This document shows positions 49,620 to 58,418 of a DNA stretch of 64,000 nucleotides, in pieces. The stretch's first letter is position 1, and each line of letters opens with the position of its first letter. The DNA comes from Dehalococcoidia bacterium. Its GTDB lineage: Bacteria; Chloroflexota; Dehalococcoidia; DSTF01; WHTK01. The notes under the pieces are model-generated. The model did not search any database, was not told the origin of the DNA, and worked only from the letters and a program-made list of their open reading frames with translations. The DNA is taken from NCBI GenBank assembly GCA_009377745.1, contig WHTK01000005.1, positions 62,001 through 126,000 of the forward strand, read 5' to 3'. The position numbers were made by a program, and so were the translations under genes.

Positions 49620-49922
49620 GTGTACGTAGTCCTCGGCCTGCACAAAATCCTGCCCAACCATCTCGATGAATATCTGGCAAACGTCGCCCTGCACGCGGCC
49701 AACAGCCAGTCCGAGCCCGGCTGCGTCCGTTACGAGGCGCTGCAGGACGCCGATGACGCCACCATTTTTTGCCTGTTCGAAGTCTTCCAAGACGAAGCGG
49801 CCTTCCTTGCCCATCGCGAGGCACAACACTACAAGTGGTGGATGGAGCTCTCGCGTGACTGGCGTGATGGGCCGGTGGTGGACCAGCACGTGATGGACTT
49901 CGTCACGCCCAAGCCATCCTGA
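49620..49922 (+). CDS. ABM-fold monooxygenase-like protein
   Basis: A 100-residue member of the antibiotic biosynthesis monooxygenase fold. VYVVLGLHKILPNHLDEYL leads the first strand and helix, SEPGCVRYEALQDADDATIF the family turn, and FEVFQDEAAFLAHREAQHY the second half. The GTG at 49620 follows GGAGG at 49611-49615; upstream TTG 49602 is an alternative. It resembles the protein at 24982 in layout and may have a similar unassigned oxidoreductive or degradation role. Confidence 0.78.
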   Translation: MYVVLGLHKILPNHLDEYLANVALHAANSQSEPGCVRYEALQDADDATIFCLFEVFQDEAAFLAHREAQHYKWWMELSRDWRDGPVVDQHVMDFVTPKPS

Positions 49923-49999
49923 ATCATCGGGGATTGTTTCCCTTAGACCGCCGAACGGCTGGGACTCCGGACTCAGCGGCCTTGATCTAGAATTCGGGC

Positions 50000-50773
50000 G
50001 TGACCCGCGACACACAGCCAACCCAGGAGCCTCTTGAGACCTCCTTGCTCACGGCTGAAAAGCTACTGCGCTGGCGCCATCGAGATGGCAAGTCACCGTC
50101 CATTGCATCTCCGAAAGGCGTCGTCTTGACGCACCAGGGTAGGCTCGCCGGCAATTTGGCGCCGCGTTGGGGCCGTAAGACGTACCGGGGTCTCTCAGCG
50201 GAGCTGGTTACTCTGCCTCGGAGCAGCGGCGCCGTCGCGATCAGTCGCGGCCTCGCGGTCGGCGGTCCGGCGGTGGCCATCTTCGTCGAAGAGCTGGCGG
50301 TCTACGGTGTCAGGGCGATCATAGGCGTCGATATCGCGGGCAGCCTGGACGAGAAGCTGCGCAGCGGCTCGGTCGCCGTCATCGAAACAGCGCTTGTGGG
50401 CGATGGCACGTCGCCTCACTATGCGGCCGGCAGCGCGATGGTCACGCCTGACGCTGACCTCTCGGCCGGCCTTCAAGCCGCTCTGCGTACCCAGGGTCTC
50501 GACTTCAGCACGGCGAGCGTTTGGTCTACCGACGCCCCTTTCCGCGAGACACCCACGGAGATCAGGCGCTTCCGAGATCAGGGCGCATCCCTGGTCGATA
50601 TGGAGACCGCAGCCCTCTTTGCTTCCGCAGGCGCTCTCGGCATCACGGCGGCGAGCGTGTTGATCGTCGCGGACGAGCTGTTCGATGGCTGGCGGCCACC
50701 CTCTGACATGACGGGGATCCAGTCGCGTCTCGGACGCGCGGCGCTCGCAGCCGTCGAGTGCCTGCGGACATGA
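50000..50773 (+). CDS. Nucleoside phosphorylase family protein
   Basis: A 257-residue PNP/uridine phosphorylase-fold protein. ITGV-like strand AIIGVDIAGSLDEKL (Gly-x-Gly-x phosphate region), VAVIETALVGDGTSPHYA, SVWSTDAPFRETP, and GASLVDMETAALFASAGALG, in which Met-Glu contacts the ribose in this family. DELFD replaces the usual base-binding Asp site in part. The reaction would be phosphorolysis of a nucleoside. The GTG start is at the end of a gap with no obvious promoter, and the stop overlaps the next ATG (ATGA). Confidence 0.85.
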   Translation: MTRDTQPTQEPLETSLLTAEKLLRWRHRDGKSPSIASPKGVVLTHQGRLAGNLAPRWGRKTYRGLSAELVTLPRSSGAVAISRGLAVGGPAVAIFVEELAVYGVRAIIGVDIAGSLDEKLRSGSVAVIETALVGDGTSPHYAAGSAMVTPDADLSAGLQAALRTQGLDFSTASVWSTDAPFRETPTEIRRFRDQGASLVDMETAALFASAGALGITAASVLIVADELFDGWRPPSDMTGIQSRLGRAALAAVECLRT

Positions 50774-51954
50774 ACCCAGCGGTCGTCGTCATCGCCTACA
50801 ACCGGCCAGCGGCGCTGCGGCGGCTGCTCGACTCGCTAGAGCGCGCCACCTATCCGGAGGGCGAGACGACCCCGCTCATCATCTCGATCGACCGCGGCGA
50901 GGAGCCGGCGGCGTCCGAGGTCTTGTCCAGAGCGGAGGCGTTCGAATGGCGCTTTGGGCCGAAGCAGATCATTCGCCAGCCGAGCCGGCTCGGCCTCGTG
51001 GCTCATTTCCAGGCCTGCGGCCGTCTCTCCGCCGAGCACGGCGGCGTGATCATCCTCGAAGACGACCTCACGGTCGCGCCGCCGTTCTACAGCTTCGCCG
51101 TGCAAGCTCTCGCGAAGTATGAAGAAGACGAGCGTATCGGCGGGGTCTGCCTCTACGGCCTCTGGTTCAACGGCTTCACCCAGGAGCCGTTTTCGCCGAT
51201 AGAGGACGGCTCCGATGCTTTCTTCCTGAAGCTGCCTTACACGCAGGGCCTGGCATTTACCGCGTCCCAATGGCGGGCCTTTGATGAGTGGTCCCAGCGC
51301 AACAAGGCCGGCCCCCATCCGGGACTACCGTCTCAATTTCTGCGCTTTGAGGCGGACGAGTGGTTTCCGGAGCTCGCCTACTATCTGGTCGCCCGGCGAA
51401 AGCTGTTCTGCTTTCCGCGAGTCTCGCTCACTGCCGGGTGGGGTGACGCCGGCGCCCACTTTGCCGGCGGCACTTCCTGGTTTCAGACGCCCTTGCAGGC
51501 TGGCGACCGCCGGTTCCAGTTACCGGAGCTGGATGATGCCGTCGCTGTCTATGATGCCTTTTACGAGATCGAACCTGGAAAATTGCGCCGCCTGGCGACG
51601 CATTTACCCCCTCATGGTTTTGATGTCGACCTCAACGCTACCAAGCGCCCGGCCAACCTCCACCGTGACTACGTCCTGACGACTCGCCTTGTGAGGCAAG
51701 CAGTTGCTACCTTTGGGCTGGAGATGTACCCGCCGGAAGCAAACGTGGCTCAGGCTGTGGCGGGGAGTCAGATTTCCCTTGCCCTGCGGGAGGACGTCAA
51801 TTGGGACCTCTGGGCAGGTGTAGAAGCCCGAAGGCGTCTGCATGCCCACGCCTGGTCGCGCAACCGGCCCAGCCGCCGCCGCTCGGCGCTGTTTGCCGCT
51901 GCTGAGGTGGTGCAGACGGCGCGCCGGTGGTGGAGCCAACGTACCGCGAAATAA
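50770..51954 (+). CDS. Glycosyltransferase (GT-A fold, GNT-I-like)
   Basis: A 394-residue protein. VVVIAYNRPAALRRLLDSLE is the start, IISIDRGEEPAASEVLSRAE the next strand, and VIILEDDLTVAPPFY contains the E-D-D metal motif seen in GnT-I-like enzymes. AGWGDAGAHFAGG and the C-terminal basic tail (RNRPSRRR) follow. It transfers a sugar to an unidentified acceptor. ATG 50770 overlaps the phosphorylase stop; a GTG 12 bases earlier is possible. It opens the second glycan cluster. Confidence 0.8.
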   Translation: MNPAVVVIAYNRPAALRRLLDSLERATYPEGETTPLIISIDRGEEPAASEVLSRAEAFEWRFGPKQIIRQPSRLGLVAHFQACGRLSAEHGGVIILEDDLTVAPPFYSFAVQALAKYEEDERIGGVCLYGLWFNGFTQEPFSPIEDGSDAFFLKLPYTQGLAFTASQWRAFDEWSQRNKAGPHPGLPSQFLRFEADEWFPELAYYLVARRKLFCFPRVSLTAGWGDAGAHFAGGTSWFQTPLQAGDRRFQLPELDDAVAVYDAFYEIEPGKLRRLATHLPPHGFDVDLNATKRPANLHRDYVLTTRLVRQAVATFGLEMYPPEANVAQAVAGSQISLALREDVNWDLWAGVEARRRLHAHAWSRNRPSRRRSALFAAAEVVQTARRWWSQRTAK

Positions 51955-52147
51955 GGAGCCCGCGGCAGAACGCGATTCTGGATTCGGGCGTATATGTAAG
52001 AGATGCGCCGTCCGGACAATCCCTGTGGAAGCAGCCTGCCGATCCAGTCTCCAGATGCCCACCAATCCCGATCAGCCGTGAGGCTGTCCTGCTGGTCGCG
52101 GGATTGCCCAAGGCCGGCCGCCTCGATTAGCGTCACGAGGTGATCGG

Positions 52148-53551
52148 GTGCGACTGGTGATGGCCGAAGCAGGAGCCGCGTCCGCGACAACTACGGACCG
52201 GCGCGCTGTCGTGGCCGAGGCGTTGCGGCCCCTGGCGCGGCTTGCTCTGAGCGGCCTCATTGTCCTCAGCCCCTTCCGAGCCCGCGTCAGCGTCCTGGAC
52301 GAGCGCATCACCGATACGATCTACATCGAGTACACCAGCTTTCTACTCTTCGTCAGCGACGTCTTCCTGATCGCCGTGCTGGCCGTGTGGGGCCTCTCGC
52401 TTATCCTTCAACCGCGCAAAGTCTGGCTCGGGCCGGCCCTCATCCGCTGGCCCGTGATTGGCCTCCTGCTGGCGATCTGGGCCTCGATACCGCTCTCGGT
52501 CGACCCATCACTCTCTGTATACAACGCTTTGCGGGTCACGCTGGCGGCGGGACTCTTCGTCTATTGCGCCAACGAGATCGACTCGTTGACCAGGCTGCTC
52601 CCAGCTCTGACATTGATGGTCACGGTCCAGGCGCTGGTTGGCATCGGCCAGGTTCTGGGTCAGGAATCGCTCGGCCTCAGCGCCCTGGGTGAGTACGATC
52701 TCTCGCCGGACGCTCCCAGCGCCAGCATCGTCTGGACCGAGGACGAGCCGCGACTACTGCGTGGCTACGGCCTTACAGACCACCCGAACCTCCTTGGTGG
52801 CGCATTGGCTTTGGGCCTGCTGCTCCTCGCCACTTGCCTTCGTGCCCTGCGAGGCCCGGTGTGGCCGGGGCTGCTGACTGCCCTCTTTGCCCTGGGAGTG
52901 GTTGCCCTGCTGCTCTCGTTTTCGCGCTCCGCCATGGTCGGCTTCGCGGCCGGTGCGGCTATGATTTTCTTCCTGCTCGCCTACCGCCGTGACTGGTCGA
53001 GCTTTGGGGCCTGGCTTGGGGCCTGCCTGGCCTCGGGCCTGATCCTCGCCGCCTTCCTGGCGCCCTATGCTCCCTATCTCTGGGCTCGTGCCAGCGCCGG
53101 CGCTGCCCTCGAAGGCAGCACCGAAGCCCGATCTCTCAACGAACGCGAGGCCTTGGCCAAGGTCTCCAACGAGATATTCATCGATAACCCCGTCACCGGC
53201 GCCGGCATGGGGGCGCTGCCCCTAGCGATGCGTGAGGCTTTCCCCGAGTTCGGCTTCGACTATCAGCCTGCCCATACCGTCCTCCTGACCGCCGCCGCCG
53301 AAACCGGGCTGCCCGGTGCTTTCTTCTACGGCGTCCTCCTGGTTACGCCCTGGGTTTTGCTCTGGTACCGACGGCGTCAGCTGACGCCGGAGCTGATCGG
53401 GGTCTCCGGAGCACTGCTAGCGCTGAGCATTGTCGGCCTCTTCGACTACTACACCTGGAGCCGAGCGCCGGGGCAGGCCTGGCTCTGGATCACGCTGGGC
53501 CTCTGGTGCGGAGCCTACGCGCGGGCACTGAAAGCAGATGCCGATGCTTGA
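52148..53551 (+). CDS. O-antigen ligase/polymerase family membrane protein (Wzy/WaaL-like)
   Basis: A 467-residue integral membrane protein with about 10-11 hydrophobic segments. A large periplasmic loop contains NEREALAKVSNEIFIDNPVT and GAGMGALPLAMREAFPEF, ending QPAHTVLLTAAAETGLPGAF, the Wzy_C signature with the key His in AHTVLL. It polymerises or ligates lipid-linked glycan chains on the outer face of the membrane. GTG 52148 follows GAGGTGAT. The stop overlaps the GT2 gene by 14 bases. The 193-base gap before it has no recognised feature. Confidence 0.85.
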   Translation: MRLVMAEAGAASATTTDRRAVVAEALRPLARLALSGLIVLSPFRARVSVLDERITDTIYIEYTSFLLFVSDVFLIAVLAVWGLSLILQPRKVWLGPALIRWPVIGLLLAIWASIPLSVDPSLSVYNALRVTLAAGLFVYCANEIDSLTRLLPALTLMVTVQALVGIGQVLGQESLGLSALGEYDLSPDAPSASIVWTEDEPRLLRGYGLTDHPNLLGGALALGLLLLATCLRALRGPVWPGLLTALFALGVVALLLSFSRSAMVGFAAGAAMIFFLLAYRRDWSSFGAWLGACLASGLILAAFLAPYAPYLWARASAGAALEGSTEARSLNEREALAKVSNEIFIDNPVTGAGMGALPLAMREAFPEFGFDYQPAHTVLLTAAAETGLPGAFFYGVLLVTPWVLLWYRRRQLTPELIGVSGALLALSIVGLFDYYTWSRAPGQAWLWITLGLWCGAYARALKADADA

Positions 53552-55073
53552 CCTGATCTTCGTGCCGGTGCTGCTGATCTACTTCTCGATTGTGACCTGC
53601 CTCTTTCTCTACGGCGCCAACTTCTTTCATCTCACCGTCATCGCCCTGCGAGCGTGCCGTGTCTCGCCACCGGCCCTGATACCGGAGGTCTGGCCAAGGG
53701 TCGCTGTGCAACTGCCTGTGTACAACGAGATGTATGTCGCCCGCCGGCTGATCGATGCCGCCGCCCGGCTCGACTATCCTACTGACCGGCTCGAGATACA
53801 GGTTCTCGATGACTCCACGGACGAGACGGTCGCCGTAGTCGAGCAGGCCGTCGAGCACTGGCGAGCGCAGGGCCGCGACATCAGCCACGTGCGCCGTCCC
53901 TCGCGGCAGGGCTTCAAGGCCGGCGCTCTGGCTTACGGCATGGAGCTGACGAACGCAGAGTACCTGGCCGTCTTTGACGCCGACTTCATCCCCCAGCCAG
54001 ACTTTCTACGGCGCACCTGCCCCGTCCTCTACGCCGATGACAGTCTTGCCTTTGTCCAGACGCGCTGGGGCCACACCAATCGCGGCCACTCGCCGCTGAC
54101 GATGCTGCAGGCCCTCTCGATCGACGGACACTTCGCGATTGAGCAGTACTCGCGCTGGCGCGCGGGCTACTGCTTCAACTTCAACGGCACTGCCGGTGTC
54201 TGGCGACGGGAAGCGCTGGCCGACGCCGGCGGCTGGAACTGGGACACCCTGACCGAAGACCTCGATATCTCTTATCGAGCCTTTCTGCGTGGCTGGCGCG
54301 CGGCCTACCTGCGCGACGTCGAGGCGCCGGCAGAGCTAACCGCCAGCTTTGCGGCCTACCGGCGACAGCAGCATCGCTGGGCGCGCGGTAGCCTGCAGTG
54401 CGCCCAGAAGCATGTCCCCGCGATCTGGAAATCGACGGTGTTGCCGCTCTGGACCAAGATTCAGGCGACGTTGCACCTGACCGGCTACTGCATCCATCTT
54501 TTGATGCTGGCGCTCTGCTTCCTTTATCCCGTGCTGCTGGCCGTGTCGGCGCAGTACCCCTCGTTGCTCTCACTATTTGGCTTCATGGCCGTCTTCAACC
54601 TTGCCGGCCTCGCGCCAACCGTGCTCTTCACGTCGGCTCAACAGCAGCTCAACCGCCGCTGGTGGACCATGGCGCCGCTAGTGCTGCTGCTCAGCCTCCT
54701 GGGCGCCGGCATGATGCTGACGACTGCCCGGGCCGCCTGGCAATCGCTATCGCAAGCGCCGGGCGCTTTCGAGCGGACGCCCAAGTTTGGTCTCGGCGGC
54801 CAGAGACGGGAATGGCTACGCCTGCGCTACGAGCTGCCGGTTGATAAGATCGTGATTGCGGAGTACGCCCTGTGCGCCTTCAACCTCTACACCAGCTACA
54901 CGGCCCTCAGTCATCAAGTCTGGACGGTGGCCCTCTACACAGCCGTCTTCGGCCTGGGCCTGGGCCTTACCGCGACCCTTACACTTGCTCAGGCCGCGAG
55001 CCGGTGGCTACAGTTGCGTGGCGAAGCGCCGTCATCGATCCAGGCAAGCGCGCCGGTGGCGGGCGAACCATGA
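53538..55073 (+). CDS. CslA-like membrane glycosyltransferase, GT2 family
   Basis: A 511-residue processive-type transferase. QLPVYNEMYVARRLIDAAA, VLDDSTDETV, FDADFIPQPDFL, TEDLDISYRAFLRGW and QQHRWARGSLQ contain the D, DxD, TED and QxxRW motifs of cellulose and mannan synthase-like enzymes. There is one N-terminal helix (about 5-33) and four more after residue 300. The QxxRW signature fits beta-linked polymer synthesis, with the mannan-type CslA the nearest family. Overlaps both neighbours (14 and 4 bases). Confidence 0.9.
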   Translation: MPMLDLIFVPVLLIYFSIVTCLFLYGANFFHLTVIALRACRVSPPALIPEVWPRVAVQLPVYNEMYVARRLIDAAARLDYPTDRLEIQVLDDSTDETVAVVEQAVEHWRAQGRDISHVRRPSRQGFKAGALAYGMELTNAEYLAVFDADFIPQPDFLRRTCPVLYADDSLAFVQTRWGHTNRGHSPLTMLQALSIDGHFAIEQYSRWRAGYCFNFNGTAGVWRREALADAGGWNWDTLTEDLDISYRAFLRGWRAAYLRDVEAPAELTASFAAYRRQQHRWARGSLQCAQKHVPAIWKSTVLPLWTKIQATLHLTGYCIHLLMLALCFLYPVLLAVSAQYPSLLSLFGFMAVFNLAGLAPTVLFTSAQQQLNRRWWTMAPLVLLLSLLGAGMMLTTARAAWQSLSQAPGAFERTPKFGLGGQRREWLRLRYELPVDKIVIAEYALCAFNLYTSYTALSHQVWTVALYTAVFGLGLGLTATLTLAQAASRWLQLRGEAPSSIQASAPVAGEP

Positions 55074-55975
55074 CGGCGACGGTCAGCCGCGAGCTTTCTG
55101 CCCTGGAAGTCGCTGTCCTTGAGACGGTCGCCTACTCCGACGTCTTCGACTTTCCCGTCACCGCGGAGGAGGTCTGGCGCTCCCTGCCCACGCCCGCCTC
55201 CCTTGCCGGCGTGACCTCGGCTCTGGCGTCCGTGTGCATTCTTCCGGAGATGCTTGCCTGCTCCCAACCCTACTTCCATTTCAAAGGGCGCGAAGAGCTG
55301 GTTGCCCGGCGAGAGCGCCGACGGGAAAGCTCGACCGTCCTCAGGCTTAAAGCTGAGACCTATGCTGGCCTGATCGCGCGGCTGCCCTTCGTGCGGATGG
55401 TCGCTCTCACCGGCTCACTGGCCGTCCATAACTCGGACGACGACGACGATATCGACTACCTGATCGTCACGGAGCCGGGACGGGTCTGGCTCACCCGCGC
55501 CATGACGATGCTCATCGTCCGGCTGGCCGGCCTACGCGGAGTTACGCTCTGCCCCAACTACTTCCTCGCCGAGTCCGTCCTGGCCCTGCCTCAACGCGAT
55601 CTCTACACGGCGCGGGAGTTGCTGCAGATGATCCCTCTGGCCGGCCGGGCTGTCTACGACCGCATGCTGGCAGCCAACGTCTGGTGGCGCGATTTCCTGC
55701 CCAACGCTGAGCCAGCTCAACCAACCCTCAGTCTTAACCGCGGCCGGTCGCTATTCCGGCGTCTGGCCGAGGTCGGCCTACGCACCTCGCTGGGGTCGTT
55801 CGCCGAATCCTGGCTGCTGCGCGGCAAGGCAGCGGAGCTGCGTGGTCAGGCAGGCGGCAACGAAGAGGCCGTCTTCGATGAGACGATGTGCAAGGGCCAC
55901 TTTGATGGCTATCGCCGCCGCACCCAGGAAGCCGTGGCCAAGCGTCTGAGCAAATTGTCTGGAAGCCAGCCATGA
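55070..55975 (+). CDS. Winged-helix plus nucleotidyltransferase-fold protein
   Basis: A 301-residue protein. The first 85 residues look like a winged helix (LEVAVLETVAYSDVFDFPVT and EEVWRSLPTPASL). Residues 111-135 carry the DNA polymerase beta-type nucleotidyltransferase motif: VALTGSLAVHNSDDDD (Gly115-Ser116) followed by DIDYLIV (Asp127, Asp129). The C-terminal half is helical. It is found in glycan clusters of some Chloroflexota and Actinobacteria, but the role is unknown; it could modify an acceptor with a nucleotide or be a catalytic antidote. ATG overlaps the upstream TGA, and the stop overlaps the radical SAM ATG. Confidence 0.75.
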   Translation: MTATVSRELSALEVAVLETVAYSDVFDFPVTAEEVWRSLPTPASLAGVTSALASVCILPEMLACSQPYFHFKGREELVARRERRRESSTVLRLKAETYAGLIARLPFVRMVALTGSLAVHNSDDDDDIDYLIVTEPGRVWLTRAMTMLIVRLAGLRGVTLCPNYFLAESVLALPQRDLYTARELLQMIPLAGRAVYDRMLAANVWWRDFLPNAEPAQPTLSLNRGRSLFRRLAEVGLRTSLGSFAESWLLRGKAAELRGQAGGNEEAVFDETMCKGHFDGYRRRTQEAVAKRLSKLSGSQP

Positions 55976-57522
55976 GCCGCATCCTCGTTGGCCACTCCTA
56001 CTTTCTCCGTTTCGACCCCAAGCTCTGGCGGGCACGTCAGCCCTATCCGCCGCTCGGCACCCTCTACGCCGCTGCCTTGCTACGCGAGCGCGGCCACGAC
56101 GTCGCCGTCTTTGACGCGATGTTGGCTGCTTCTGCTGACGAGTGGCATGACCTGCTACACCGCCAGCAACCATCGGTAGCGGTGCTCTTCGAAGACAACT
56201 TCAACTACCTCTCCAAGATGTGTCTCCTGCGCATGCGCGAGGCGGCCTTTAGCATGATTGCCGCCGCGAAGGCGCAGGGCTGTACGGTGATCGTGGCCGG
56301 CGCCGACGTGACCGACAACGGCGCGGATTATCTGCATCACGGCGCCGACTACGCTGTGATCGGCGAAGGCGAAGAGGCGGTCTGCGAGCTTATCGAGGCC
56401 CTGGAGCGTGGAGGTGGCGCAGAAGAGGTCGAGGGCCTGATGTTCCGCGACGAATCCGGGGAGGTGCGCTCGACGAGCAGACGCGCTGTGATCCGTGACC
56501 TTGACGCCCTCCCTGCGCCCGCCCATGACCTCATCGACCTGGATCGCTACAGGGAGGCCTGGCAGCCGCGGGGGCGCTTCTCGTTGAATCTCGTGACCTC
56601 ACGCGGCTGCCCCTTCCATTGCAACTGGTGCGCCAAGCCGATCTGGGGCCAGCGCTACAACGTCCGCAGTCCCGAGAGCATCGTCGAAGAGATACGGAGG
56701 TTGCGCGAGCTCGGCGCCGAGCATCTCTGGTTCATGGACGATATCCTCGGCATTAAGCCTGGCTGGCTGACGGAGCTGGCCGAGCGCCTCGAAGCTGAGG
56801 ACCTGCAAACACCATTCAAGTGTCTTAGCCGCGCCGACCTCCTTCAGCGCCCCGGCGAGGTCGAAGCTCTGCGGCGCGCGGGCTGTGAGATGGTCTGGAT
56901 CGGCGCCGAGTCCGGTTCCCAGTCCGTCTTGGACGCGATGGAGAAGGGCACAACCGTCGAGCAAATCCACGCCTCGGTCCGCCGCCTGAAGGAGGCCGGC
57001 ATCGGCGTTGCCTTCTTCCTCCAGTTCGGCTATCCCGGCGAGACCTGGGAGGACATCGAGGCGACGCTGCAGCTCGTGCGCGACTGCGATCCGGACGACG
57101 TGGGCATGTCGGTCTCCTACCCTCTGCCCGGTACGCCCTTCTTCGAGCGCGTCCGCGACCAGATGCCCGGCCGCCACAACTGGGTGGATTCGGAAGACAT
57201 GGCGATGCTCTACGACGGTCCCTTCCCCACCTCCTTCTATCACCACCTCCATTCTCGCCTCCACACCGAGTTCCGGCTCCAGAAGGCTCGCCGGAACAGC
57301 AGCGTCGCCGCCGCCGTCTCACGTCTTCTACGCCGAGGTCAGGCGCGGCCGGCCCTCGGCCTCGTCCGCGATGCGGCTTTGCTACCGCTGCAACGCGCGC
57401 AGCTTCAAGTGCTGCGCCGTCGCGGCCATGCAGACTCCGCCGCCCTGCCGATAGAGCTGACGCGTGTCGAAGCGGCAACGCCGTCCGGGCAGGAGAGCGC
57501 TCCTCCCCGGCCCAAGGGCTAG
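55972..57522 (+). CDS. B12-binding-domain radical SAM protein
   Basis: A 516-residue enzyme of the BchE/methylthiotransferase-like B12-radical SAM class. The N-terminal domain binds cobalamin (PPLGTLYAAALLRERGHDV and GEGEEAVCELIEAL), and SRGCPFHCNWCAK is the CxxxCxxC 4Fe-4S site. IGAESGSQSVLDAMEKG and GYPGETWEDIEATLQLV are core barrel motifs. It may methylate or rearrange a carbon position of a glycan or lipid. The cluster gives no direct substrate. A methyltransferase gene follows after five bases. Confidence 0.88.
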   Translation: MSRILVGHSYFLRFDPKLWRARQPYPPLGTLYAAALLRERGHDVAVFDAMLAASADEWHDLLHRQQPSVAVLFEDNFNYLSKMCLLRMREAAFSMIAAAKAQGCTVIVAGADVTDNGADYLHHGADYAVIGEGEEAVCELIEALERGGGAEEVEGLMFRDESGEVRSTSRRAVIRDLDALPAPAHDLIDLDRYREAWQPRGRFSLNLVTSRGCPFHCNWCAKPIWGQRYNVRSPESIVEEIRRLRELGAEHLWFMDDILGIKPGWLTELAERLEAEDLQTPFKCLSRADLLQRPGEVEALRRAGCEMVWIGAESGSQSVLDAMEKGTTVEQIHASVRRLKEAGIGVAFFLQFGYPGETWEDIEATLQLVRDCDPDDVGMSVSYPLPGTPFFERVRDQMPGRHNWVDSEDMAMLYDGPFPTSFYHHLHSRLHTEFRLQKARRNSSVAAAVSRLLRRGQARPALGLVRDAALLPLQRAQLQVLRRRGHADSAALPIELTRVEAATPSGQESAPPRPKG

Positions 57523-57527
57523 CTGAC

Positions 57528-58346
57528 ATGCCTGAGTCATCCGGGCAGCCCGATCTGGCCGAGGTGGGCAGGGGCTTCTCCGCCAAAGCAGACGAGTACG
57601 ACGCTCTCGCCGTTACTCATCCCGTGGTGCGCTGGATGCGCGGCAGGATCCGGGCGCTGGTAGAGAACGAGCTTTCGCCGCCCGGCTCGATACTCGAAAT
57701 CAACGCCGGCTCCGGCCTCGATGCTCTCTACTTCGCCGCGAAAGGCTATCGCGTCCACGCGACGGATATTGCTCCCGGGATGCTGGCGGCATTGGCGGCC
57801 AAAGTAGCCTCACCCGAGGCCGGCGACCGTCTCAGCTACGAAGCGCTCTCGTTCGCCGAGCTCGGCAGCGTCAGCGGCGGCCCCTACGACCTCGTCTTTT
57901 CCGACCTCGGCGGGCTCAACTGCACCGAAGACCTGGAGCGTGTCGCGAGCGGCCTGCGCTCCGTCCTGAGGCCGGGTGGCGCCATCGTCTGGGTGATAAT
58001 GCCGCCGGTCTGTCCCTGGGAGCTGGCGCAGCTCCTGCGCGGCCATCGCGACACGGCCCTCCGCCGGCTACGTCGCGGCGGCGTCATCGCTAATGTCGAG
58101 GGCGCGCGAGTGCCGGTCTGGTACCACAGTCCCGGTCGCGTCCGGCGGGCGTTGGGCCGGGACTTCCGGATCACCAGGCTGCGTTCGTTCTGTCTCTTCT
58201 GCCCACCGTCTTTCTTCCACGGCTTCAGCCAGCGCCATCCCGGGCTGACCCGCACGCTCATGCGGCTAGATGATCTGATAGGAGGCCTGCCTCCTTTCAA
58301 CCGCTGTGGCGACTTCTATGCTCTTGTCGCCTGTTACGATGGCTGA
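57528..58346 (+). CDS. SAM-dependent methyltransferase, class I
   Basis: A 272-residue class I enzyme. SILEINAGSGLDALYFAAKG is motif I (E-I-N-A-G-S-G, with Asn-Ala in place of the usual Gly-Cys), VHATDIAPGML motif II, VFSDLGGLNCTEDLERVASG the middle, and SVLRPGGAIVWVIMP post-motif III. C-terminal FHGFSQRHPGLTRTLMRLD may form a lid. It is probably translated with the preceding radical SAM gene. The substrate may be a polysaccharide precursor; not assigned. Confidence 0.82.
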   Translation: MPESSGQPDLAEVGRGFSAKADEYDALAVTHPVVRWMRGRIRALVENELSPPGSILEINAGSGLDALYFAAKGYRVHATDIAPGMLAALAAKVASPEAGDRLSYEALSFAELGSVSGGPYDLVFSDLGGLNCTEDLERVASGLRSVLRPGGAIVWVIMPPVCPWELAQLLRGHRDTALRRLRRGGVIANVEGARVPVWYHSPGRVRRALGRDFRITRLRSFCLFCPPSFFHGFSQRHPGLTRTLMRLDDLIGGLPPFNRCGDFYALVACYDG

Positions 58347-58418
58347 TTTCGGGTGACGAAGCAGACCATTCGCACTCGATAGCCGATAATCGGGCAGCGT
58401 GAGCAGTGAAGGGCGAAG

